Numbered from the stretch's first letter, positions 48,362 to 56,950 are shown. The stretch is 64,000 bases of DNA from Kitasatospora cineracea (GCF_003751605.1 NZ_RJVJ01000001.1:186001-250000), one strand, 5' to 3'. Translations and numbers: made by a program. The notes: generated from the sequence alone by a model not told the origin.

Positions 48362-49585
48362 ATGACGAAGACCACCGCCCGGCCCGAGGCCCGTTCCGCC
48401 GCCCCGCGGACGGTTGGCGCCGGGGTGGTGCCCGCGGAGCGGCCCGAGCAGTCGCCGGGCGCCGGCACGGACGCGATCCGGGTCGGCGCCTTCCTGCTGT
48501 CCGCGCAGTTCCCGGGCCAGGACCACGGCGAGGCGCTGGAGCGGACGCTCTCGGCCGCGACGGCCGCCGAGCGGGCGGGCCTGGACGCGGTGTGGCTGGC
48601 CGAGCACCACTTCGTGCCGTACGGGGTCTGCCCGGACGCGGCGACGCTGGCCGCGATGCTGCTGGGCCGCACCCGGCGGATCGGGGTGGGCACCGCGGTG
48701 AGCGTGCTGAGCACCCGTCACCCGGTGGCGCTGGGCGAGCAGGCGGCGCTGCTGCACCTGACCTCGGGCGGCCGGTTCACCCTGGGCGTGGGGCGCGGCG
48801 GGCCGTGGATCGACCTGGCGGTGTTCGGCAGCGGCCTGGAGGCGTACGAGCAGGGCTTCCCGGAGCGGCTGGACCTGCTGCTGCGCTGGCTGCGCGGGGC
48901 CCGGGTGGGCGCGGCGGGGCCGCAGTTCGCGTTCCCGGAGGTGGCGGTGGTGCCGCGGGCCGCCGAGCCGGGCCGGCGGGCGGACCTGGCGGGCTGGCTG
49001 GGCCTGGAGGGCGCGGTGATCCCGCGCCAGCGCCAGGACGAGGCGGCGCCGGCCCGGTCGGGCCCGCCGGTGGTGGTGGCCTGCACCTCGCCGGGCGGGG
49101 TGCGGACGGCCGCCGAGCGGGGCCTGCCGATGCTGCTGGGCATGCACTCGGGCGACGAGGACAAGCGGGGGATGCTGGCGGCGTACCGGGCGGCCTGGCG
49201 GGCGGCGGGACGCGGCGAGGAGCAGCTGGCCCGGGTGGAGCGGGAGCACGTGGCGGCGGGCGTGGCGCAGGTCGACGACCGGGCGGGGGCGGCCCGGGCC
49301 AGCCTGCTGCGGGCGATGCCGGACTTCTTCGCGCACGGGCTGGGCGCGCACCGCACGGTGGACGGCCGGGAGCGCTCGATGCGCGACCCGCGGGCGTACA
49401 CCGAGCTGCTGTGCGACCTGCACGCGGTGGGCACGCCCCGGCAGTGCGCGGACCGGCTGCTGGCGACCGCGGAGCGCACCGGCATCCGGCGCTTCGCGCT
49501 GCTGGCGGAGGGCTCGGGCGACACCGCGGCGACGCTGCACAACCTGGACCGGCTGGGCGCGGAGGTGCTGCCGCAGCTGTCCTGA
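48362..49585 (+). CDS. Luciferase-like (LLM class) flavin-dependent oxidoreductase
   Basis: A 407-residue oxidoreductase using FMN or F420. It shows VWLAEHHFVPYGVCPDAATL, TRRIGVGTAVSVLSTRHPVA and GRFTLGVGRGGPWIDLAVF, the TIM-barrel core of the bacterial luciferase family. The first 50 residues are variable and Ala/Pro-rich. The ATG has GGAGG 6 bases before it. Substrate unknown. Confidence 0.9.
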   Translation: MTKTTARPEARSAAPRTVGAGVVPAERPEQSPGAGTDAIRVGAFLLSAQFPGQDHGEALERTLSAATAAERAGLDAVWLAEHHFVPYGVCPDAATLAAMLLGRTRRIGVGTAVSVLSTRHPVALGEQAALLHLTSGGRFTLGVGRGGPWIDLAVFGSGLEAYEQGFPERLDLLLRWLRGARVGAAGPQFAFPEVAVVPRAAEPGRRADLAGWLGLEGAVIPRQRQDEAAPARSGPPVVVACTSPGGVRTAAERGLPMLLGMHSGDEDKRGMLAAYRAAWRAAGRGEEQLARVEREHVAAGVAQVDDRAGAARASLLRAMPDFFAHGLGAHRTVDGRERSMRDPRAYTELLCDLHAVGTPRQCADRLLATAERTGIRRFALLAEGSGDTAATLHNLDRLGAEVLPQLS

Positions 49586-49641
49586 GGGCCGCCGCCCGTC
49601 CCGGGGTGCCGCGCAGGCGCTGTGCGGGCCCGTGGCGCGGC

Positions 49642-49682
49642 CGCGGGCCGCCCCGGGTCCGGGAGGGACCGGGGGGCCCGCG
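49642..49682. terminator. Terminator between LLM gene and SCO5389-like gene
   Basis: Arms CGCGGGCC...CCCC...GGTCC and complement pair with two single-base bulges, in the 162-base gap between convergent genes. No other content is seen in this gap. Confidence 0.55.
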
Positions 49683-49747
49683 TTCGGCTGCCGTGCGGCC
49701 GCCGGGCGTGCGTCAGCGGGCGGACGGCGCCGGGCCGTGACGTCGGG

Positions 49748-50140
49748 TCAGCAGTCGCGCAGTTCCGGCGACTGGTTGAGCAGCTGGCCCCGGATCGAGG
49801 TGAAGCGGGCGAGCCGCGCCTCGGTGTCGGGGCCGGGGGCGAAGACCGCGACCCGGTGGCAGTTCTGGAACGCCAGCTGGACGCCGAAGTGCCGCTGCAG
49901 GGCGCCCCGGATCGCGTCGCTGGCCAGCGCGCGGAGCAGTTGCCCGCGCTCCTGCTCGCTCGGCGGGGGGACTTCGTTGTCGGCGAAGTCGGTTCCGTCG
50001 ACCTCCAGTTGGGCGACCAGCGAGCTGATCATGTCCCAGGCGTAAGGCAGCGAGGTGCGGACACAGTCGACGAACTCCCGCTCGTCGACCTCGCCTCGTT
50101 CGGCCTTCTCCAGCAGGGCCGGTGAGACGTCGAGCGACAT
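49748..50140 (-). CDS. Conserved actinobacterial protein (SCO5389-like)
   Basis: A 130-residue, acidic, soluble protein of unknown function: SLDVSPALLEKAERGEVDER, EFVDCVRTSLPYAWDMISSL and FGVQLAFQNCHRVAVFAPGP. Position next to nucS and the sequence style match the family named after SCO5389. No catalytic motif is recognised; three cysteines are present. The ATG has GGAGA close upstream. Confidence 0.75.
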   Translation of the reverse strand: MSLDVSPALLEKAERGEVDEREFVDCVRTSLPYAWDMISSLVAQLEVDGTDFADNEVPPPSEQERGQLLRALASDAIRGALQRHFGVQLAFQNCHRVAVFAPGPDTEARLARFTSIRGQLLNQSPELRDC

Positions 50141-50705
50141 GGGTTCTCCTCTCGTGGTCCGCTCCGACGTGGTCGCCGGGGCGGTGGTGCCGGTGCAGGT
50201 GCGGTGGTGCGGTCGGCGCCGGGGTGGGGCGCCGGGACGTCGGGACCGACGTGCGGTGAACCCCGCGCGTCGTTCGAGCGGTGACGGCGCGACGACCCGG
50301 TGGACGCCGCGCGTCGGGGGGTCCGGGCCGGGGGTCAGACCAGCGTGGCAGGCCCCCTCTCACCCGGGCTGGTGAATCGGCGGATTGCCGCCCGAAACAC
50401 CCCTCCCGAGGGGAGATTGGCCGGAATCCGCCGTGTCCCAACCCAGTGCGCCGAGCTGCGGCCCCTCACCGCACGTGCTCGTGCGGTCACCATGTTTCGC
50501 CGCTCCCGCCCGACCGACACCCGCCGCGCGCACACTCGCTTCAAACGGCTCCCGGGCCCGCTCCGCCCGGACCGGCTGTCTCGGGATTCCGCCGCCTCGG
50601 CCCCACCGGCCCGCCCGCCGCCGGCCGGCCCCTCCCCCGGCCGTTCCGCCCCTCCGGAATCGAACACGGACCGGGGCACTCCCGGCGGGCCTTAGGCTTG
50701 TCCCC
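50141..50705. promoter_or_regulatory. Divergent intergenic region before nucS
   Basis: About 565 bases without a convincing gene; several open frames exist but lack ribosome sites. It holds the promoter of the SCO5389-like gene, a CCCCT-CCCG-AGGGG hairpin at 50399-50412, and the leaderless nucS promoter: TAGGCT at 50693-50698, 7 bases before the nucS ATG. Confidence 0.5.
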
Positions 50706-51365
50706 ATGCGTCTTGTCATCGCCAAGTGCACCGTGGACTACGCGGGCCGCCTCGCTGCACATCTGCCCTCCGCCGTGCGCCTGGTGATCGTGAAGGCCGA
50801 CGGGAGCGTCAGCATCCACGCCGACGACCGGGCCTACAAGCCGCTGAACTGGATGTCGCCGCCGTGCTCCCTCAAGGAGGCCGACGGCGTGTGGACGGTC
50901 ACCAACAAGGCCGGCGAGAAGCTGATCATCACCCTGGAGGACGTCCACCACGACTCCTCGCACGAACTCGGCGTCGACCCCGGCCTGATCAAGGACGGCG
51001 TGGAGGCCCACCTCCAGGAGCTGCTCGCCGACCGGATGGAGGTGCTCGGCTCCGGCTGGCAGCTGATCCGCCGCGAGTACCCCACCCCGATCGGCCCGGT
51101 CGACCTCCTCTGCCGCGACTCCGACGGCGCCACCGTCGCCATCGAGATCAAGCGCCGCGGCGAGATCGACGGCGTCGAGCAGCTCACCCGCTACCTCGAA
51201 CTCCTCAACCGGGACCCGCTGCTGGCCCCCGTCAAGGGCGTCTTCGCCGCCCAGGAGATCAAGCCGCAGGCCCGGGTGCTGGCCACCGACCGCGGCATCG
51301 GCTGCGTCGTCCTCGACTACGACGAGCTGCGCGGCATCGACGACGACAAGCTCAAGCTCTTCTAG
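50706..51365 (+). CDS. nucS: NucS/EndoMS mismatch-specific endonuclease
   Basis: Cuts both strands at G-T, G-G and T-T mismatches and provides MutS-independent mismatch repair in actinobacteria, with the beta clamp. The 219-residue protein has the N-terminal [20 protein letters not shown], and the PD-(D/E)xK site Asp133 ([14 protein letters not shown]), Glu147 and Lys149 ([20 protein letters not shown]). The C-terminal KLKLF is a possible clamp-binding end. The ATG is leaderless (TAGGCT 7 bases before). Its TAG stop is formed by the end of a palindromic element. Confidence 0.96.
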   Translation: MRLVIAKCTVDYAGRLAAHLPSAVRLVIVKADGSVSIHADDRAYKPLNWMSPPCSLKEADGVWTVTNKAGEKLIITLEDVHHDSSHELGVDPGLIKDGVEAHLQELLADRMEVLGSGWQLIRREYPTPIGPVDLLCRDSDGATVAIEIKRRGEIDGVEQLTRYLELLNRDPLLAPVKGVFAAQEIKPQARVLATDRGIGCVVLDYDELRGIDDDKLKLF

Positions 51366-51529
51366 GTCCTGTCCGGTCGATCTTGTCGGATCAGCGCGCG
51401 GCGGTGGGCGCCCGGCTGGGAGTGCCGGCCCGACGCCCTCGTACTGGATGTACTTGGGTGTTGGGCCGGTGCTGCCAGGCGGGATGCCCGGCGTCGGGCG
51501 CCCGGCAAGATCGGCCGGACAGGACCTAG
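51362..51529. mobile_element. MITE-like palindromic element, full copy (CTAG termini)
   Basis: 24-bp terminal inverted repeats (CTAGGTCCTGTCCGG... at 51362-51385 and its complement at 51506-51529) with a single mismatch, around a GC-rich core; 168 bp in all, no coding capacity. The ends read CTAG, the target type of IS630/Tc1-mariner elements, where TA is duplicated. The left TAG is the nucS stop codon. A shorter inverted copy lies at 56122-56199. Confidence 0.75.
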
Positions 51530-51605
51530 CCCCTCCCCGGGCCGGTCCGGGCCGGTCCCGTCTCCCGCCGGGGGCGCCGTCCGACCCGGCTGCCACAATC
51601 CCGGC

Positions 51606-52259
51606 ATGCCCGTTCGCAGCACCGCCGGGGCCGGCCCGTACGAGACGCACCTGACGCTGGCACCGGCCGAGGCCGGCGCGCTGGCGGGCTGGGCCGCCGC
51701 GCACGGCCTGGAGTTCACCCACATCCTGCTGGCCCGCGGCCGGCACCCCTCGCAGCCGATGCTGTCCTGGCGCGCCGAGGGCACGCTGGCCGCGCAGCAC
51801 CGCCGGGCCGCCGCCGAGACGGCCCGGCTGCGGGCGGCCGGGTTCACCCCGGTCCGGGTCAAGATCGAGGCCGCGCCCTGGGTGCCGGGCGTCCCGGGCA
51901 CCGACGCCGAGGCCGAACGCGCCGACCCCGCCCACTACTTCGAACACCACGTGAAGATCCGGCTGGCCCCCGGCACCCCCCGCGCGGCCCTGGCCCGCGC
52001 CGCGTCCGGCCACGGCGCGCACGTCTCCTGGAACGCCCGCCGCACCGAACCCGACGGCCACCGCCAGTACTTCGTCACCCAGCGCTGCCACCGGGTCGGC
52101 CTGACCACCGCCGCCGCCCGCCTGGACCGCCTGACCGCCGCCCTCAGCACCGCCGGCTTCCCGCCGCTGAAGACCGAGCGCGAGTACGTGGTGCACGACT
52201 CGGCGCTCGCCCTGGACGACGGCTGGCTCGACGACACCCCGACCGAGGAGCTGCCGTGA
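51606..52259 (+). CDS. Unknown protein with two related alpha/beta halves, coupled to a nucleotidyltransferase
   Basis: Not recognised as a characterised family. The 217-residue protein seems duplicated: half 1 has YETHLTLAP...THILLARG...RLRAAGFTPVRVKIEA and half 2 has FEHHVKIRLAP...FVTQRCHRVG...LSTAGFPPLKTEREYV. Each half has a strand with His, a helix, another strand and an AGF-x-P turn. Conserved histidines (ETHLTL, FEHHVKI, QRCHRVG) hint at catalysis or metal/nucleotide binding. The ATG sits 6 bases after CACAAT, possibly leaderless. Its stop overlaps the next GTG (GTGA), tying its synthesis to the AbiEii-like enzyme. Confidence 0.7.
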   Translation: MPVRSTAGAGPYETHLTLAPAEAGALAGWAAAHGLEFTHILLARGRHPSQPMLSWRAEGTLAAQHRRAAAETARLRAAGFTPVRVKIEAAPWVPGVPGTDAEAERADPAHYFEHHVKIRLAPGTPRAALARAASGHGAHVSWNARRTEPDGHRQYFVTQRCHRVGLTTAAARLDRLTAALSTAGFPPLKTEREYVVHDSALALDDGWLDDTPTEELP

Positions 52260-53458
52260 ACACCGCCCGCGACGCCGACGACCTGGCCCGCCGCTTCCCC
52301 GAGGAACTGCCGCTGACGTTCCGTCCGGTCGGGGACGGGCGGGCCCGGCAGATCGCGGTCTTCGACCCGTCGCTCAAGCAGTACTCCAGCGCCTACCGGA
52401 CCTCCGACCCGCGCTACGCCGACCCGGCACTGGCCGCCGCCTGGCGGGCCGCCCGCCGCACCGCGATGGACGCCGTGCTGTCCGCCGTCGCCGCCTCCCG
52501 CTGGGCCGACCACCTGGTGCTGCGCGGCTCGGTCGTGCTGCGCGCCTGGTTCGGCGCCGCCGCCCGCGAACCCGGCGACCTGGACTTCGTCCTCACCCCC
52601 GCCGACTGGACGCCCGACGACCCGCGCACCGCCGAGCTGCTGCACGACCTGACCGCCGCCGTCCCCACCGCCGGGCCGGTCCGCTTCCTGCCCGGGGAGG
52701 CCGTCCACGAGGAGATCTGGACGTACGAGCGCGTCCCGGGCCGCCGCCTGCTGCTGCCCTGGACCGCCGACGGGCTGCCCGGCGGCGGCATCCAGCTGGA
52801 CTTCGTCTTCACCGAACACCTGCCGCTGCCGCCGGAACCGCTGGAGGCCGCCCCGGGCGCGGTGCTGCGCGTCGCCGGGCGGGAGCTCTCGCTGGCCTGG
52901 AAGCTGCTCTGGCTGGCCACCGACCGCTACCCGCAGCCCAAGGACCTGTACGACGCGGTGCTGCTCGCCGAGTCCGCCCCGCTGCGGTACGGGGTGCTGC
53001 GCGAAGTGTTCACCGGCGGCGAGGCATGGCTGGCCGAGGCCCCGCCCGGGCCGGACGCCGTGCCCGGCGCCGAACCGGACACCGCCGCCGACGACTGGGC
53101 GCACTTCCGCGAGGAGTACCCGGAGCTGACCACCTCCGGCGAGGAGCTGTCCCGCCGCCTGGCCGCCTCGCTGGCCCCCGCCTTCGCCGAAGTCCCGGAC
53201 GCCGAACGCGCCGACTGGTGGGCCGAGGGCTGGGCGGCCTCGCTGCGCGCGGAACACGCCGCCGGGGGCCTGGACGCCGCCGAGACCTGGCTCCGCGCCC
53301 GGAACGCCTCCCTGGGCGCCGCCCGCCGCCTCCTGCAACGCGCCCTCGGCCCGGACGCCCCCGACCCCCTGGACACCCTGCTCTCCCGCCCCGCCTGGGC
53401 CTGGTACGCCGGCGTCCTCGCCCGCGGGAACATCAGCCTGGAGCAACTGCTGAACTGA
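52256..53458 (+). CDS. AbiEii/MenT-type nucleotidyltransferase-like protein
   Basis: A 400-residue protein with the polymerase-beta-fold signature of the AbiEii family: LVLRGSVVLRAWFG (Gly91-Ser92) then EPGDLDFVLTPADW (Asp108-x-Asp110), and SLAWKLLWLATDRYPQPKDL plus KDLYDAVLLAESAP, the Lys and Asp region. The third part of the protein (residues 270-400) is helical and unlike classic AbiEii. AbiEii and MenT proteins are toxins that modify tRNA; whether this one is a toxin is unknown, and the upstream partner does not resemble an AbiEi antitoxin. It is translationally coupled to the upstream gene. Confidence 0.75.
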   Translation: MNTARDADDLARRFPEELPLTFRPVGDGRARQIAVFDPSLKQYSSAYRTSDPRYADPALAAAWRAARRTAMDAVLSAVAASRWADHLVLRGSVVLRAWFGAAAREPGDLDFVLTPADWTPDDPRTAELLHDLTAAVPTAGPVRFLPGEAVHEEIWTYERVPGRRLLLPWTADGLPGGGIQLDFVFTEHLPLPPEPLEAAPGAVLRVAGRELSLAWKLLWLATDRYPQPKDLYDAVLLAESAPLRYGVLREVFTGGEAWLAEAPPGPDAVPGAEPDTAADDWAHFREEYPELTTSGEELSRRLAASLAPAFAEVPDAERADWWAEGWAASLRAEHAAGGLDAAETWLRARNASLGAARRLLQRALGPDAPDPLDTLLSRPAWAWYAGVLARGNISLEQLLN

Positions 53459-53471
53459 CGCCCCGCCACCG

Positions 53472-56036
53472 TCAGGGCGTGGCCCCGCCGGTGGCCGTGC
53501 CGCCCGTGGTCGTCCCGCCGGTGCTGCCCCCGGTCGTGGTGCCGCCGGTGGTCGTCCCGCCCGTCGTGCCCGTGCCGCCGGTCGTCGTGCCGCCGGTGGT
53601 GCCGCCCGTGCCGCCCGTCGTGCCGGTGCCGCCGGTGGTCGTGCCTCCCGTGCCGGTGGTGCCACCGGTCGTCGTGCCGCCCGTGGTCGTCCCGCCGGTG
53701 CTGCCCCCGGTGGTGGTGCCGCCCGTGCTGCCGCCGGTGCTCGTCCCGCCGGTGCTGCCGCCGGTGGTGCCACCGGTCGTCGTGCCGCCCGTGCTGCCCC
53801 CGGTGGTCCCTCCGGTGCCGCCGCCGCCCGTGCCGCCGCCGGTGGTGCCCCCGGTGGTGCCGCCCGTGCCCGGCTTCGTGGTGGTGGCCGTGGTGGTCGG
53901 GGTGGTGGTGGCCTTGTGGGTGGCCGTGGGGCTGGTGCTCGCCGGGCCGGTGGCGGAGGCCGTCGGGCTGTCGCTGCTGCCGGGGCTGTCCGTCGCGGTG
54001 GGGCTGCCGCTGTCGGAGGGCGTGGAGGTGGGCGAGGTGCTGGGGCGGGGGGTGGTGGTGGGGTCGAGCGGGGGGAGGTCGTCCGCGGAGGTGCCGGTGC
54101 GGTCGCCGCCGGGGTGGTCGTCGCCGCCGGCGGCGACGCCTATCGCGGTGCCGAACACGCCGAGCGCCATCACGGCCGCGCCCGCGAGCAGGACGGTCTT
54201 GCGGGCCCCGCGCGGGGCGCGCTTGCGCAGCCGGCCGGGGACGACCTGGGCGATCGCCCGGATGGAGCGGCGGCGGCGGGCGGGTTCGGTGCCGGAGCCG
54301 GCGGTGAGCGCGGCGGTCTCCTCCAGCCGGATCACGTCGAGCATCCGGCGGGCTCCCGCGGCACCGCGCTGCTCTCCGGCGGCGGCGCGCAGCGCGACCG
54401 CGGCCTCGAGTTCGGCGACGGCCCGCTGCGGGCTGCCGGAGCAGAGCGCGTGCACGCCCGACTCGTGGTGGAACCAGCCCTGTTCGGCGGTGGCGCCGAG
54501 CATCCTGGCGGCTTCCAGGCCGAGTTGCAGGGCGCGTTCCCAGGCGCCCCAGCGCAGCGACAGCGCGAGGGCGGGGGCGGCGGCCCGGGCCAGGCGGAGG
54601 ACCTCGGCGGGGCGGTCGGCCTCCCGTTCGGCGAGCAGCACGGCGAGGATGACCTCGGCTTCGGCGGCGACCTGCCGGGTGGTGACCGAGGCGTGGCCGA
54701 CCCACCAGGCGAGGTGTTCGGCGGCGCCGTACGCGATCCCGCCGGGGGCGAACGGCGCGGGCAGGCCGTTGCTGTCGTCCTCGACCTCGGGGAGCAGCGC
54801 GTCGAGCACGCCCTCGGTGAGGCGGTGGTGGCCGCCGACGGAGACCGCCAGTCCGGTGTCGACGAGTTCCTGCAGGGCGCTCTCGCCGAGGCCGACGTCG
54901 ACCAGCGCGGGCAGGTGCGGGGCGGTCGGGCACTCGCCGCCGAGGGCGAGGGCCAGGCGCAGCACCAGCCGGGCCGACTCGCTGAGGCCCTGGACCAGGC
55001 GGCGGGCGGGCGCGGCGCTCTCGCCGACCGAGGGCAGCGGCACCTGGCGGCGCAGTTCCCGTTCCAACTCGGCCGGGTCGCGGGGCAGTTCGTACTCCTG
55101 GACGGAGCCGAACATGCTCCGCCGGTCCTCCTGGGCGGCGACCAGCGCGTCGACCGTGACGTCCCGCTGGCGCAGCAGGGCGGCGGCCCGGACGAAGCGC
55201 AGCGGCAGGCCCTCGGACTCGAACCAGAGGTCGACCGCCCAGGCCCGTTCGGTGTCGTCCAGCTGGCGGCCCGCCAGCCGGGCGGCGAGGGTCAGGCAGG
55301 CGGGGCGGGACAGGCCGGCGACCAGGTGGTCGCGCAACCGCGAGCCGGGGGCCGAGGGCGGGCTGTCGGGGACGGTGGCCAGCAGGAACGCGCACTCGGG
55401 GGCGAGCGCGAGCAGGTCCTCCAGTTCCTCGCCGAACGGTTCGACGTCGTCGATCACCACCACCGCGGCGACGCCGGCCAGCAGTTCGGCCAGTTGTTCG
55501 CGGTCGGGGCGGAAGTCGGGGGCCTGGTGGGTGACGGCGAACAGGTCCTGGAGCAGGTCGGCGGCGGTCCGCCGGTAGCCGCTGAGCCGCACCACGCCGT
55601 CGGGGGCGAGTTCCGCGGCGGCTTCGGCGACGGCCGTGAGCAGGGCGGAGCGGCCCGACCCGGCCTGGCCGAGCAGCCGGACCGAGCGCCCGGCCCGGAG
55701 CTGTTCGAGCAGGGCGGCGATGTCGCCCTCGCGGTCCAGCAGCCGCAGGTCGGCGGGGCCGGTGCCCAGGGCGAGCGGTCCGACGGCGGGGCTGGGGCCG
55801 AGTTCCGGCCGGGCCTGCACCAGGCCGCGGATCCGGCGGGGCTGCGGCATCCACTCGTCCGGGCAGTGCCGGGCCTCGGAGCCCTCCGGCCCGCCGACCA
55901 CCACCAGCCGCTCGCCGCTGACCAGTTCCCCGCTCCGCGGGCGCACCCCGTCCCCCCGGAACTCCCCGCTCGGCTGACCCACGTCGCTGCTCCCCGCCAC
56001 TCGGACACCTGAGCGGAGACTTTCCCACACGGGCAC
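53472..56036 (-). CDS. Membrane-anchored P-loop ATPase with Thr/Gly-rich extracellular tail
   Basis: A protein of about 854 residues. A P-loop RLLGQAGSGRSALLTAV (residues 120-136) and Walker B AVVVIDDVEP head a STAND-like ATPase domain (residues 95-330), followed by a winged-helix-like and TPR-like helical region to about 590. A basic stretch and one transmembrane helix (KTVLLAGAAVMALGVFGTAI, about 613-637) follow. The remaining 215 residues are exported: a Thr/Pro/Ser segment, then about 128 residues of GGTTTGG-type repeats. Topology is N-in. The start is uncertain: GTG 56036, 56030 or 56000. Function unknown. A STAS protein is encoded directly upstream. Confidence 0.8.
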   Translation of the reverse strand: MPVWESLRSGVRVAGSSDVGQPSGEFRGDGVRPRSGELVSGERLVVVGGPEGSEARHCPDEWMPQPRRIRGLVQARPELGPSPAVGPLALGTGPADLRLLDREGDIAALLEQLRAGRSVRLLGQAGSGRSALLTAVAEAAAELAPDGVVRLSGYRRTAADLLQDLFAVTHQAPDFRPDREQLAELLAGVAAVVVIDDVEPFGEELEDLLALAPECAFLLATVPDSPPSAPGSRLRDHLVAGLSRPACLTLAARLAGRQLDDTERAWAVDLWFESEGLPLRFVRAAALLRQRDVTVDALVAAQEDRRSMFGSVQEYELPRDPAELERELRRQVPLPSVGESAAPARRLVQGLSESARLVLRLALALGGECPTAPHLPALVDVGLGESALQELVDTGLAVSVGGHHRLTEGVLDALLPEVEDDSNGLPAPFAPGGIAYGAAEHLAWWVGHASVTTRQVAAEAEVILAVLLAEREADRPAEVLRLARAAAPALALSLRWGAWERALQLGLEAARMLGATAEQGWFHHESGVHALCSGSPQRAVAELEAAVALRAAAGEQRGAAGARRMLDVIRLEETAALTAGSGTEPARRRRSIRAIAQVVPGRLRKRAPRGARKTVLLAGAAVMALGVFGTAIGVAAGGDDHPGGDRTGTSADDLPPLDPTTTPRPSTSPTSTPSDSGSPTATDSPGSSDSPTASATGPASTSPTATHKATTTPTTTATTTKPGTGGTTGGTTGGGTGGGGTGGTTGGSTGGTTTGGTTGGSTGGTSTGGSTGGTTTGGSTGGTTTGGTTTGGTTGTGGTTTGGTGTTGGTGGTTGGTTTGGTGTTGGTTTGGTTTGGSTGGTTTGGTATGGATP
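53487..53870 (-). repeat. Low-complexity (Thr/Gly) repeat coding region
   Basis: Degenerate short repeats built from GGTGGT/GGCACC-like units encode runs such as GGTTTGGTTGG and GGSTGGTT. The array is compositionally extreme on both strands and would be prone to slippage and misassembly. Confidence 0.85.
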
Positions 56037-56121
56037 GGCGGGTCACCACACAGGGGTGGTTCCGGCACCGGGCCGGTCGGCGCACGAACCTCCGCGCGCG
56101 CCCCGCGGGCGGGGACAGGAT

Positions 56122-56199
56122 CCAGGCCCTGTCCGGGCGATCTTGCCGGGCGCCCGACGCCGGGCGCCGATCCGACAAGATCGACCGGACCGGACCTAG
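56122..56199. mobile_element. MITE-like palindromic element, internally deleted inverted copy
   Basis: About 78 bp with ends related to the element at 51362-51529 but in the opposite orientation: GATCCGACAAGATCGACCGG and CCGGGCGCCCGACGCCGGGC occur in both copies. The central 90 bp are missing. The right end is CTAG and supplies the TAG stop of the STAS gene; the left end has decayed to CCAG. Confidence 0.7.
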
Positions 56200-56531
56200 C
56201 CGAGTGCGGGGAGGGTCGTCCCGCAGGGGTCCTGGACCGCTCCCTCGACCGCCAGGATCCGGTGCAGCCGGGTGGCCACCAGCAGGCGCTGCAGCTGGAC
56301 GGGCACTTCCCGGAGCACCAGGCGCCGGCCGGCCCGGCCGGCCCGGCGGTGGGTGCCCATGATGACGCCGAGCCCGGTGGCGTCCCAGAACTCCAGGTGG
56401 CCGAGGTCGAGGACGAGGTCTCCCTCGCCGCCGTCGACGGCGGCGTGCAGCAGCGCCCGGGCGTCGGCGGCGCTGCGCACGTCGAGTCGCCCTTCGATGG
56501 CCAGTCCGGTGTGGTCGCCGGTGATGCGCAC
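56196..56531 (-). CDS. STAS-domain protein (anti-sigma factor antagonist type)
   Basis: A 111-residue SpoIIAA-like protein: VRITGDHTGLAIEGRLDVRS, DLVLDLGHLEFWDATGLGVI and LVLREVPVQLQRLLVATRLH. The phosphorylation motif DSSG reads Asp-Ala-Thr-Gly, so a threonine would take the place of the usual serine. Such proteins bind anti-sigma kinases or act in stressosome-like partner switching; no kinase or sigma gene is adjacent. The GTG has GAGGAGGAGG upstream; the open frame extends further back without support. Its stop codon comes from the palindromic element. It lies upstream of the tailed ATPase on the same strand. Confidence 0.85.
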   Translation of the reverse strand: MRITGDHTGLAIEGRLDVRSAADARALLHAAVDGGEGDLVLDLGHLEFWDATGLGVIMGTHRRAGRAGRRLVLREVPVQLQRLLVATRLHRILAVEGAVQDPCGTTLPALG

Positions 56532-56950
56532 GCTGTCCTCCTCCTCGGCCGTCCGCCGTACGTCCGTTCCACGGTGCCGCTCGCACCTCGGGGAACGTCC
56601 GTGCTCCGCTGGGCCGGGTCCGCGCACCGGCCCTTCCTGAATCTGACGGTGAACCAGTTCCGCAGGTTGCTGTCACCCGCCGGACTGTCCCTCAACTTCA
56701 CCCGTCCGAGGGAATATACGCAGGATCACCTCACACCTACGCTCGATTACCGCCCAAATCACCCGTCTGCGGGGCGGACGGTGAGCAAACTCACCCAACC
56801 GCCCGGAACGTCCCGCACCCGGGCAGCACGGACCACCTGCGGGAGCGGCATCGCTCTCGCCGGACTCTAGTGGGAGCGCGCCCGCCGTGGTGCGTTCCGG
56901 CGGTGTGATCTGCGCCGGAACGGGTGTGATCTGCGCCCCCTCCCCCGCCG
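56532..56950. promoter_or_regulatory. Intergenic region upstream of the STAS gene
   Basis: About 420 bases without a gene. On the minus strand TATATT (56715-56720) in an A/T-rich patch is a candidate -10 for the STAS gene. At the right end, 29 bases after the response-regulator stop, a hairpin CGTTCCGGC-N12-GCCGGAACG (56893-56922) overlaps two direct repeats of GGTGTGATCTGCGCC (56902-56916, 56923-56937); this probably terminates the two-component operon. Confidence 0.5.

Noticed and set aside
50281..50787. Small genes in the region before nucS
   Set aside because: Open frames here overlap each other on both strands, lack ribosome sites and read as arginine/proline-rich translation of GC DNA.
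51362..51529. A structured riboswitch or small RNA after nucS
   Set aside because: Terminal inverted repeats, CTAG ends and a second inverted copy point to a mobile element; no downstream gene suits a riboswitch.
53487..53870. CRISPR or VNTR array, or a PVVVPP-repeat protein on the plus strand
   Set aside because: The repeats are degenerate and in frame with the Thr/Gly tail of the minus-strand ATPase, whose upstream domains are convincing; the plus-strand reading has no start or domain.
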